Below are positions 35,325-47,900 of a DNA stretch of 64,000 nt, piece after piece (within the stretch, counting starts at the first letter, position 1; every line of letters starts with the position of its first letter). This DNA comes from Ancylostoma caninum. Its lineage: Eukaryota; Nematoda; Chromadorea; Rhabditida; Ancylostomatidae. The position numbers and the translations under genes were made by a program. Location of the stretch: the NCBI GenBank assembly GCA_037903475.1, contig JBAJFG010000582.1:1-64000 (forward strand), read 5' to 3'. Below the pieces are notes generated by a model. It saw nothing but the letters and a program-made list of their open reading frames with translations, did not search any database and was not told where the DNA came from.

Positions 35325-35905
35325 ATTTAATTCGGGCACTATTCCAGATTAGAGGCCCCAAGATTTTCAAAAAACATTTTTCGCCGAAACTTTGTATGCA
35401 GGGGTTATTTGAGGTGCTGAACACGAATATCGTATTCATTTTGTACCGTAACCCCATTTTTGTAGGGTTACGGTAGGTACATGGCAGTGTCTGTACGGTG
35501 TCTTACAGTATCCCCTCAAATTTTGCACAGAGCGGCTGTTCGAGGCGCTGATCACGATTTTCAACATTATTTTGTGCGAAACCTTCACTTTCTACCCAAA
35601 ACAGGCATTCTCTCCCAATTTACTACCGTATACCTACCATATCCACTTGAAAATAGGGTTACGGTACGATATTCATGTTCAGCATCTCAAATAACCCCCT
35701 TGTGTAGAATTCGAGCGAAGTCCATGAGGTGCTGCTGCAGTAACCCTACCGTAACCCAACAAAAATGGGGTTGCGATACAAAATGAATATGATATTCGTG
35801 TTCAGCACCTCAAATAACCCCTATATACGAAGTTTCGGCGAAATTTTTTTTTCAAAACTTCGGGGCCCCTAGTGTAGAATAGTGCCTTTTTTCGTGTTAA
35901 TTGTC
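35325..35905. mobile_element. Foldback element, family FB, copy a
   Basis: Arms of about 165 bp. The left (from 'gggcactattcca', with 'ttatttgaggtgctgaacac' and 'gtagggttacggta') is the reverse complement of the right (with 'gtaaccctaccgtaaccc' and 'gtgttcagcacctcaaataa', ending 'gaatagtgcc'). The 250-bp centre contains a further GGGTTACGGTA copy. A compact copy lies at 56020-56320 and a single arm at 50610-50755. Confidence 0.82.
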
Positions 35906-37140
35906 TACGACTGCTGCTGAAAAGGCCTGAGAGGAAGTCAGTTAATTTCATTTGTTCACGCTACATATCATAATACTAACTATACACCGATATTTTACAA
36001 CTTCTTTATTCATTGCTGGTGTTGTTTGCACAACTGCTTTTCCTTAAAGGCAGCACTCACGGAAATTTTCACTTCTGAAATAAGTCGCTTACCATATAGC
36101 CGGCCGCTGGACAATCGCAACAGTAAGTGGAACACCTTGAATGGCCGCTTACCTGCGAAGATACTGCCGTGGACACATCTGCTGCTCTGGACATTAGGGT
36201 TCCGTCGCGCCACTTAACGCCATTGACAGGGTGTGCGGAAGGTTGTGGTGGAAGGTTACATTTAAAGAGAAGCCGAAAGGCACTGCCTGTGGTTGAACCC
36301 GAATGGTGTGGTTAAACGACAACTTTGCCTTTGTTCGTCACATCACATCTTTTTTTTTGAGTTGTTCATTAAATTGTAAGAAAAAAGGACTGCAACAAAT
36401 CAATTCCCATCCAAGAATCTCCCTTTGCTATTTATACCTCACATTAAACGTAAAGTGACTTCATGTCGCCATGTCTGAGAATCATAACTCAGGGTTATAG
36501 GCACAGTTCGGGGTGATGAAGTCATGTCGTCTTTTGATTCCCTAGAATCAAAAGATTTTCTTCATGTGAAGTTTTTATTAGGTTCCGAATTGAAGTTCTA
36601 GACAAATCATATTGTTAAATTTCTTTTTTCATGTAACCTTGACTTCTCAGGTCTTTTCAGCAGCAATCGTAAACACATAGCACGAATAAATGCAAATTCG
36701 GCGAAAACGATATCGAAACAAGAAGGATAGATTCAGATTAGCGATTGCTAAGCGCGCTAGGTCGATATCAGCACTAAACGGTGCCGCCGCCTGGTTGCAA
36801 AACGTACTGTATGCGATGGTTAGTTTGATGCCCCTCTTACGGATAATGGCTTCTCCCCACCTTGACTGGCCATTGCTGCATCCTCCACTGCCCCCTTACC
36901 GACTCTCTTTCTGACAATGATCCTTAAATGCTGCCATAATCATTCTCTATAACTTGTGCCTGCAAAGGTCAGCCTTGAGACATGTCACATTATAGCAGGC
37001 GATCTGTTAGAGAGGGGTGGGTCCACAACGAGCCTTCAGGGCATACCACGTCAACCTTTGAGCATACGACACGCTACTCACCCTCGATGTCATGACAGTT
37101 CCCAGTTCAAGTAAAACAAAGATTAGAAGATTCCGCCAGT
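35906..37140. other. Stretch with no recognised feature
   Basis: No supported gene, RNA or named repeat. 'cagcactcacggaaattttc' at about 36046 has a weak counterpart at about 54120. Confidence 0.4.
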
Positions 37141-37149
37141 TTGGAAAGA

Positions 37150-37345
37150 TTCGGACGGATTGCTCGAATACCCACTTCTTTCAGTCGAGTAAAGGAATTG
37201 TTCGAATAACCTATGATTTGAAAAACCCAAATGAATGAATTGTTCGAATACCCCGTACTTCTAGACTGTCGAATGAATGAATTGTTCGAATTCCGCCTCC
37301 TGTTAGAAAACCGAATGAATGAGCTATTCGAGCATTGGAATATTC
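37150..37345 (-). repeat. ~43-bp minisatellite with TTCGAA cores
   Basis: At least four imperfect units of about 43 bp, each containing GAATGAATGAATTGTTCGAA or a close variant, with variable spacers. Related words fill 33600-33880, 28850-28910 and 1740-1870. Confidence 0.75.
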
Positions 37346-37949
37346 GAACATTTCTTCGAATGTATTCGATTCGGTCACAATTATAGTAGATACATCGATG
37401 GAGCATACTACCAGTTCATAGGCACAAACTACAAGCATTTCCGGTTATAAGCGCTCACAATGTGACACTACTACCATGAAGAAAAAAACGTTCTGGTGGA
37501 ATATTCAGAAATATTGTTCAGGAAAAAATGACAACAGCAAGGACTTTGCGTTTTTACGCAAACATCATATCGCGTTTTTAATCCCACCTTCACGATTGGG
37601 ACGGGACCGTAACGTTCAGAATCTCTATCATTCAGCGTGCGACAGTGAGTGCGTATGTATGTGCAGACTGCATCTCTGTTCCTCCTCTTGAACAAAAATT
37701 CGTAGCACATGCTGGTATTCTCCGGGGGTACGGACACTGTGTCGGTGCCGCGTTGTTGCGAGGGTCTGAGGACAGCGTCTATTGGAGTGAAAGGCATCTC
37801 TTATGAGTAAAGATTTCACATCGACAAACTACACAGTTTAGCTCACGACACCATTTCCGACATGTTTTTGAAAACATAACAGCCAATTCCTCACATGCTT
37901 TTGAGCGCACTCACTCGAATTGCTCGCGCTTTGATGGCAATTTTTTTGA

Positions 37950-38080
37950 ATGGTACCGCGGACAAGTTCTGACGCACTGGCGACCGAGTTCCGACACGCT
38001 GCGGACGAGATCGGACGCCGCGTTGCGGACAAGTTCAGACGGGAGTGCTCGGACGAGTTCGGACGTAATCCGATCTTGCG
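37950..38080 (+). repeat. Short-period GACGAGTTCGGAC repeat
   Basis: Irregular array of 'ggacgagttcggac', 'ggacaagttc' and 'gacgagatcggac' words. The reverse complement of the same motif fills 29770-29880. Confidence 0.65.
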
Positions 38081-38521
38081 TAGTATCATGGTGAGGAAGA
38101 CGTTTACCGATAGTTTCAACAATTTCGATTGCAAAAAAAAACTTTTTTCATAGGATGGCCAGTCATTTAAGTGACCAGAGCTAGCAAACAACGGAAGAAA
38201 AGCAGCACATTGGAATACATCCCTTGTTATTTCCATCTTTTTTTTTCAATTCCCAGCCGTGATTATTTTTGTTTACATTCTTTTAGAGCAACTGCGACAT
38301 TCCTGTTGTATTTAACTATTAATACAGTTCTGGTAAGTTAGGTAGGTAAGTTTGTTCAGAGATACATCGTGATAAATTCTTTTAAGTACTACTCAAGAGA
38401 AGCGACTTTCTCATTTAGGACGGTATGTCACACACGTAATATTCTGCTAAACAGAATTTTGCACAGGTGAGGTTTGATTTGCTTCATGCTTGATAATAGC
38501 ACGAGTGTTTCTCACTAATCA

Positions 38522-39534
<1,013 letters not shown>

Positions 39535-40206
39535 GCTAGGCCAACCTCGTTCATACGAGAATAACCATGCGAACGCCATGGGCTGTCCACGACTCCGGAA
39601 ACGCGATCGTCTCAACTACGCCTCGCTTACGTCAATAGTGCGTGTTGGTTTATTAATTACGTTATTGACAACATGCTACAAATATCCACATTACAAACTG
39701 CCCTGTAGCACTGCTAAAGGAATTACTGCTACACCCCGGCTTAGACCAAGTTGTCAATTCCTAAAAGTGTCCTAAAAATCCGTGTTTCTTTCTTATTCGC
39801 GTTGGAATTGTCTGATTCGCGTTGGAACAGACTGAAAAACGACTAAGGAACACTGATTATTCTGGAATGAACACTTTCTCTGTTTATAAAACTCGAAGTC
39901 ATTCACTGCGTTTTTTTTTGAGGTTCCTGTTCTCCTTTTCAGTTCACAGGTATTCCTTGAAGTTTCTGCAGGGATAGCCCTGTAGCCCTGCCTTTCGTAT
40001 CCCTTTTGATCTTTTCTGATTAAAATCTCCAAACTAAGGAACTCTGGCAAGTGAGCGTTCTCGTTTAATATTTGGACATATACTAACCCACGCTCGTTCT
40101 CGTATTCCGTTAGTATCATCTTCTTTTCCCACGTATTCCTTCTTGCAAATTCTCTTTTTTTAAAAGTTTTTTTCTGGTGATAAAATTTCTCCCGCTAAGA
40201 AGATTG

Positions 40207-40449
40207 TCACAGCTCTGCTAGTTGCGTAGCTGCGTTATAGGAAGAGGGTGAACCAGGAGTGTTCCAGTTCTTCAGCCCTTCAACCTTTGTAAATTTTTTT
40301 CCGTACAAACTTCTTGTGAAAGGGGAGGTGGAGGCGCATTTGCTGCGCCGATTGCGGAAACACATAATGGGATAGTAATAATAAATGTAGTGGAATGAAA
40401 AATGAAAAGTGAAAATCAGGATTATGACAAGAGCAGCAAAAATGTGCAT
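40207..40449 (-). CDS. Small membrane or secreted protein candidate
   Basis: An 80-residue frame starts at an ATG 6 nt after an acceptor (CTCTCTACAG), compatible with SL trans-splicing. Residues 1-26 are strongly hydrophobic (MHIFAALVIILIFTFHF), then comes a basic stretch (RNRRSKC) and a polar tail with KVEGLKNWNTPGSPSSYN. That suggests a single N-terminal membrane helix or signal peptide. Minus-strand sequence just upstream (40742-40554) is also open and Pro-rich (PPDTTQDPADPSALGPRYEL), but its phase does not join this frame. No family recognised. Confidence 0.3.
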   Translation of the reverse strand: MHIFAALVIILIFTFHFSFHYIYYYYPIMCFRNRRSKCASTSPFTRSLYGKKFTKVEGLKNWNTPGSPSSYNAATQLAEL

Positions 40450-40749
40450 AATTCACTGTAGAGAGCAGTTCGGCTGATTTTGAAAATGGATTTGAAATCA
40501 GCATCGCAAGCTTCATAAGGGAATATATTTGCACCTCGCAATGAATTTCCGAGCTAACCAACTATCCTTTCCTCATGAGATGGTAACCGTGACTGTTCTG
40601 CCTTGCGGGAACTATTCGAGCTGCACCATCCTTCCAGCCCTGTGACGTGAGGTCCTCCGGGGCATGGTTGTGGTCCTAAAAGCTCATATCTTGGTCCTAA
40701 AGCGGATGGATCAGCGGGGTCCTGTGTAGTATCTGGCGGCACTCTCCTA

Positions 40750-42877
40750 GATTACGTCCGTGATGTTGGTGGCCTCAGCGCTTGCCGAGATGTTCCACAG
40801 CAGCTCAAAATAGGATGTTTGGAAAAAAAGTTCCTTCACGTGGTGGGCTCATGGAGCAGCTGTGCTGCTGCTGGCCTTGTATACCCCTTGGGAATAGCAA
40901 AAATCGAAAATTGTATTCCAATATCGCCTAGGTCGAACTCTTTTCTCCTCAAACTTTCCAACAAGAATAATTTTTGGTAAATTTCGGGCTAAACTTTTCC
41001 GCCAGCCTGATGCATATATTGTGACGCGTACGGTTGTTACGTTCTTGCTGATAACATAGCAGAGTTATTCCTAACCTGATGTTCTTCTTGCGAAACAACC
41101 AGATATCGATCTGGTGTGTTCTGCCAATATGCTTCACCATAACTATTCAAAGACGGCATTATTGTGATTTTCCAGCGCTTCAGGCAGCCGCTCCCACTCC
41201 ATGCAAAGCTCAGGGGAATTTATTGAGGTATTGTGTCAAAAACTGGTGTTATGACTTCGTTCATTGTTAGTTTCGTGAATTTGCAATCACGATATGCAAA
41301 AGTCTGGCTTTCTGTGCATGTTACGCTATCTCGACATGATTCAGGAAAGAAAAATTTAGTTTCACATATTGTGCCAAGGCAATGAAAGGGAGGCGAAACA
41401 AATAAGTCACGTACACTAATGACTATTATTAATTCATCATGAAAATAAGCCACTAGAAAGTGCCATCAGAATTCTGATTATCAATGAATAAGTGGTGACC
41501 CACCTTTCCATGATTTCCTATTCCGTTTGGAAGCAGAGCATATGTTCATGTGTCTTCGAAGAGGAATCGTAAGCTAAACCATTATTATCATGCTGAATCT
41601 TTGAGGTTTATGAGATATGTGATAAAGGAAAACGAAGATATAGTAGTTTTCAATTCTGCATATGTCATTGACATTTTTTTGTCATTTCGTCAGATTGAAC
41701 TCCGTACTACAATATCTTCCACTCATTCAAAAACGGCGGCTCTACGCAGTGGTGCATCAGTTACTATTAAGTTCAGCGCCACTAATTTTCAAAGTTTCTT
41801 TACAGTTCAGATAGCGAAGCAGAGAAGTCCCTGAGTTTGCTGGAAAGTTCTGTTGTGTTATGCATATCCTGCCAAAATCGCTTTAGAACCTCTACGATAC
41901 CTTTTTTGAGACATTCTCTGAAAAATTTGCGTCATGTTGGCGCAATTTTCTGTCAACCAGTTTTACTTTTAGTTGTGAAAGATTCAATCAGTAATGTGGG
42001 AAAATGGAGTCTACTTTATCTTTTGTCCATCGAGTTCGAACAAAAAAGTGTCGGACCATAATAGGTCGAGGTAATTCTCGTCTCTTTTCTATGCATGGTG
42101 CTTTGCCATTTCTACCAGATCGAATTCTTCTGAGACTCTTCTGTTCGAATAGATGTCCCAGAATGCCGATAGTGCAGCTCCGCGAGAAATGAAGCGGAAA
42201 CGTCTTTCCGAACGTAGTTATAAAGCCGGAAATTCGGTGAAAGCAAATTCTCGAACACACTAACTTAGTCTTGATATGTAAATATCCGAAGAAGTACGTA
42301 GCTAATCTTGAGGGCATGGAGTTTTTTTTTTCATTACTGGCTGCACACCTGGCTGTTCCCGTTCATTTCTGCTCCGACTCGCCGTAGTTTTGCTCATACT
42401 CACACTTATACACAAGAAATATTCACATATCTGCGACTTATTATAGTAGATTGGTTCAAGGAAGTACGTTTTCCATTAGAGCAGACCTCACAGCGCTAGG
42501 ACACCCTCGGAACACATACAGTGCTTCAAAGCGCAGACAAGAGAAGAATCTCCTCGCAATGTCAGCTTGTAACAAGGTGTATGCTGCAGTATACGGCTTT
42601 CGAACCCGTCTTCCAATTTATATGTCCACCCATTTGCCGCTCATAACAGAGCTCATAAATGAACTTGAAAGAGGTATTGCTAGCTTGGTTTATATGTAGG
42701 GGACTGGATAGTGACTTGTTCTAAAGTGGCTATTCGATGTCTCGTATCATTACGAACTCGGTCGTCTGGCTTTTCCTATTCATTCTTTGATCCCTACTGC
42801 AAAGTTATTTTTATATTGTTGTATTATTTCCCTCCCTCATGATTAAATGTTCTAAAACCATACCTGAGAATACAATA
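40750..42877. other. Stretch with one candidate exon
   Basis: Mostly unassigned. A forward frame at about 42497-42672 is bracketed by an acceptor (AGACCTCACAG) and a donor (GAAAGAG/GTATTG) and reads SASKRRQEKNLLAMSACNKV, then YGFRTRLPIYMSTHLPLITE. This could be an exon of a membrane receptor or another gene, but no partner exon was found. Confidence 0.25.
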
Positions 42878-43740
42878 TTAGGTTGATGCATATTTAATGC
42901 GGCTTTTCTCACGACTGTTTTTCTCGTTAGACATTAATGCTTCTTCAACAGTTTTTTCATGCAAGTAACCCTCTTCTTTCATTTAGTGAAAGGTTGTACC
43001 GCAGCATTGTCATTCCGCGATCTCAACAATTATGACTGAAGAAAAATGAGCAAAGACAAGTAGAAAAATACTTTAGTTTAAGTAGGGAGGTGCAATTCTA
43101 TAGATGGAGAAGGAAGAGATCTACGATCCAACTTGGCCGACCAGAAACTTTGGCAGGCGTGAAAAAGAAAAGGGGGGGGGGTTCAGTTGACGAGATTCCT
43201 CAGAAATGAAGCCTGCTCTTCTGCTACATGAAATCGGTGGAAATTCAAACATTTTTCCTCTCTAGAGTTCGTAGGGACCTGGTTAGCCAATCGCCATTTT
43301 CCGCCAGTTTTTCTCAGCCTTCCAAGAGGAAGAACCATGAACCGGATGGACCATATCGAAGAGTTCGGACAGCACTCCCGTTGTCAAGCTTTCGACCTCT
43401 TCCAGGTTGCTCGGAATTCCTGGTGCTTATAGCTTGGTGGCCAACCTCTTCTTTCTTCATTTGTGAGGCTGGTACCTTATGAATATGAACAGTCTTCCAA
43501 TTAAGTCTTGCTGGTTGGTCCATCTTGAAAGTTCGCTGAGATCGCGAAATGATTGTGCTGCATTCAAACTTCTATCGACATGATAGGGCATATTCTGGCG
43601 GATGTGGATAAGGCTTTCGATAGCACGTCCAATACCTGGGAATAGAGGATTGTTTCTACGGAAAAACCATTTGAAAAGCTTCGAGTTTCATCGAGAAAAG
43701 AAGTGGCGAAAAAAGCCGCATCAATCCTTCACTAACCTAA
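42878..43740. mobile_element. Mariner-like TIR element
   Basis: Inverted ends TTAGGTTGATGCATATTTAA (left) and TTAGGTTAGTGAAGGATTGA (right, inward), both continuing into ATGCGGCTTTTYTC, with about 25 of 33 positions matching and TA at both edges. Size 863 bp. I do not see a transposase frame. The minus strand carries an open, splice-bracketed segment at 43655-43476 (NPLFPGIGRAIESLIHIRQN...) that does not look like transposase. Confidence 0.6.
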
Positions 43741-44971
43741 TAATTTCTAGTGGTTACGTAGCCATGTGATAGTGGTGTTGCTCATCCAAAAATACAAGGC
43801 GATTAAAGTAGTTCAGAATCAAAAGAATTAGAATTATCCGTCTGCTAAACTGAGGGAGGATAGCTTCGAAAAATGTTTTGATTTGCAAAAAAAAAGGAGC
43901 GTTTCCTGTCCAAGCCTGTCAATGTGCAGGATTTCAGGCTCGGAAATATTACGTCATACAAAGAGCCAATCTGTGATGTACGTAGTTCTCTGGTTGAAGT
44001 AACGGATGTTACCTATTTCTAGGGAGAAAACCAAGTTTACGCGCCTTGGCACGTGGAGGAGCAGTTTCGCTACTTTATGTAGGAAGCTTGCACTCAAAAT
44101 CAGCGTCAGATCATCAATCCTTCGCGGCTTTATAAAAAAAGTCCAGTAAAGGACCTGACCAGATATGCAAGCATTTGAAAAAGGAGGAAAAACCCTACCA
44201 TACAAGTTTGTTCTAATTTGATCAAATTGGGCAGAGGAGGAAAGTTAATTTGTGCATGCCGACAGTTATTTTCGCAGCAACCTGATACATTGTACATGTA
44301 TTTTAGGTAGATGAGGTACTGCCGGAACCTTATGCGTTTCTAATGTTCTTATTCCGCCTACTACCTCTTTTTTATCCCCTATATCTTTACCTGTCTTGAC
44401 CTAATGCTTTTTTTGTTGTATGAGGTGCGCGCATGGTTTCTGTTTGCTTTGTTTTAATCATGAACAGGCGTTGTCTGTATCTAGAAGGATAAATCTGTAC
44501 GAAAAAGGAATGCCTAGCTACAGCGTAGTGTTCGGAGAAAAGAGAAAACAGATTCGAGATCAGTTTCGCAAATTCTGTTAACAATCACTTTGACAAGTAT
44601 CCTTTTCATGTGACCAAACCGCAGCGTTGTTCGAGCTGTGCTTCTTCTTCGCCCTGCAAACGCTGAAACCCGTCTGCATTAGAATTGGCTACGCACTTAC
44701 GTGCGTGTATATGTTCTTCTGTCGATTCTCCAAGTTCATTTTAAGTTTCATTTGCAGCGCAACGATGTGCAAGTATTTGAACTGAACTCGTTTCAGCATC
44801 GAAATTTTTTCGAATCATTCAAGATCCATATTATTCACTGGACTTTCCAGTGTGAATAACGAGTCCACCATGTTATATTCGTGCAAATCATAGTTTAGTG
44901 TCGGCTTCATCACGAATCCACGTTCTGCTTTATTCTCGCTGAATAACTAAACTCGCTATCATTCTTTCGAC

Positions 44972-47900
44972 ATGCAAAAGTACACAATACGGTTCATCAT
45001 TCTTTTATTACTCCCATTATCGGTGAGTTAGGTCCAAAATTTTCACTTTTTTCCTTTCGAGAGGGATTTTTCTAGAAATAGGAATTCTTTCATAAGAGAG
45101 CCTATAAGAGCCTCTTTGTGAAAGAGCATAACCGGGAATAAAGTATGGTAATTATCAGGCTTCTGGGCTGTCTTGTGATCACTCCGGTGACTCTCCAGAC
45201 GTGTGCGACAGCGAACACTACGAAACTGTTAGCGACCGCGATGCTGCTGGTTACTTTATACACAAATATGGATATCGAAGAACTTTGTAAGTCGTTCAAT
45301 GTCACCAACAGCACTGGTTAACCTAAGCCGTTAGTGCTGCATGCCCTAATATTCGATCCTGTTCGATATAGCCGCAGTGAAATTGTGCACTCGTGTTCGT
45401 CTCATATCGCATATTCTTTTCTGTCTTGAAGAACGACTTATCGGCTAGTGATATCGTGGAGTGGCGTGAAGAGGTTTCTAAAGTGCAAGTCACACATCTT
45501 TGTGCCCAAAAAGGTTCTCCATAAACGAGTGGGAGATGATTCATTTGCTAAAATGATAGAACGTATCATTACTGAACATTCATCAAATGACACCTCCGCG
45601 AGAGTGTCGTCGCATTCGAGCGACACATCCAGGTGGTGTCTTCTTCTCCTTACTGTACAGGAAGCTCCAACCATTTGGCCTCTCTCGGAGCAATATGCTT
45701 TGATGCAGCGCGACGCTCTGGTTTTTATAGACCATGCACGTTCTCTCGATCTCTACCACGCTGCGACACATCCTTCTGTGCTCCGATGCGTCATTGAGAT
45801 AACCCACAGCTAACGTGCTAAAGTATCCAAACTTACCCTTTTCTTGGAACCCACTAAAATGTTTACCCACACGCGACATTGTACATATATAGCTGTTACC
45901 CATGGGTAATCATATACATGGGTATGAGATTATCTAATCTTCTGATGCCTCTAGACCCGGGACCACAGAAGCGTCAGCATTTGTAGTTTCCGTACTACGG
46001 GCCACGCAAATATCAAGTAACTTATTCAGTTCAATCAGAAGGCTTAGGATCCGATTCGGAAATTTATATATTCAACAAGGAGTAGACACTCCAGCTCCTG
46101 TTACCTTTCCTCTAAGGGTGTGTTAATCCTGCTTGCCACGAACAATCCAATCTGGAACTTTTTCAAGATTAGGTATTGACTTCAAAATAGGATGGCGGGG
46201 CAATGCTAGGCCGAAGACCGATATACGTGGAAGATTTACCCCGGAAGTGAATAGACTGGTCCTTAAATTCCCTAAAAGTCATGTTCTTTCCTAAATGTCA
46301 TTCTCCCCATTTTGAATTCCACCGAAAGCATGCCTGAGCACCACGAGTCTTTGTCTGCCACTATCGTTACCTGCCTAAAAGTCTTACATATGACCTCTTC
46401 CGGAGCACTTTCACGGCAACTTGCATGTATTCAACAGCTCAAGGAGCGTCTCTTCAATTCTGATTTGAGGTCAAAAACACAAAGTAATTAAGCCGAGGGC
46501 AGTTTGAGAGGTATAAAATAAATAAAAATAAATAAAATAAAGGGACAAAATTTGAATAAATTAACATTCCAAAGAAAATTCATGATCATGGGATTGTCGA
46601 GGGAGGAGAGACCCAACACTTAGTAGGCTGCCACAGACGGTTAAATTTTTGATTGACAGGCAATCTCTAACATACAGTCCAGATGACCTGGGCAATTTTC
46701 TTGCACTTGGTTTTCTCACTGAGTAGAGTCATAGATTCACTCTCTTTTCACCATAAAAAGACCATGTTTGTTCCGGAAAAGTTTTCGCGGTTTTCTTTCA
46801 AACGAGACTATCACTCGAAAATGAATGTAGGTCTTTTCTTTTCATAAGGGTGGAACCGGCTTTCCACTAAGAACATTCTCGTGAACGTTCTCGTTGTGGT
46901 CGAGTTTTCGGGAGAATTTCTCACTGTGTACGCTTTTAGAGTGCTTTTCATGCGTCGTTCATTTTATTGACCACATTCAGATGTGCGTGTATAGTACCTG
47001 ATGGCTTGCTGAAAGGAGGGCTACTCTTGGACTATCGATTCTTTTGAAACCTTCATTGTAAGACCGTAAACATCGTAAAAACAAAGGATAATATGTTCGC
47101 GCAATGGAACTAACATTTTCTGGATGTAACGGTAAAGTACGGCCTCAGATTTATGCTGATACTCGGGAAGTCACCCTCTTCAGTCCTAATATGGCTGGGG
47201 TTCAAGGATCTCCATGGAAAACCATCTGAACTTTTGTGATAATGTGATATTTTGGAAAATCTGTGCTTGAAATGTGGTTTTTCAAATGGGTAATGAGACA
47301 ACTCATGCCGAATGCTTCCTTCCGTTAGTCCTCCGACCTTAGGCCGAGTGCCACTCCTTACACAGCATAAACGCGGCTGAGACGCGCACCTTGGCCAAGT
47401 TTCTGCTGATCCAGGAACTCAAACGTGATCTGAATAAGGCTCATTATAGCGTAATAGCATGTGCAGGATAACGCTTTTTCGGGAAAATGACCAGCTTCCT
47501 CGAACAGCTTGATATTCTTGTGCAAATACCATCCAAATCCTTGTTTCAGAGAGAAGTCAATCTGCCTTAAAGACGGCAGCTGTGTGGATATAGTGGATGC
47601 TGTGACTTACAAAGATGGAAGGTACTGGATTTTTTTTAAAGGTCCCTTCATTTGCCGATAGTTCTGGTACATTATAGGTACTTATTTGTACGTGATATCG
47701 CAATAGGAGAAATTTTGCTGTCACGGATGTATTTGAAGCTGCCACAGAGTAAGTGTTTATTTCAGTTCTAGCGCCCAATGTTTTGTTATGACTTCTTTCT
47801 GTTCGAATGTATTGTTTGGAAATATCCTCGACCAAAGTTCAAGCATTGTAAGAACCTAAAAGATGTGCAATGACAAGTTGCTTGCTACCATTTTCTAGAA

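Noticed and set aside
40743..40860. Upstream coding exon (SYFELLWNISASAEATNITD) on the minus strand
   Set aside because: It reads well but ends in a stop one base out of frame with the next open segment, and no workable intron joins them.
45448..45813. 121-codon forward frame as an exon of the methyltransferase-like gene
   Set aside because: It lacks a donor in a useful phase, and the exon at 47550 fits the phase of exon 2 better.
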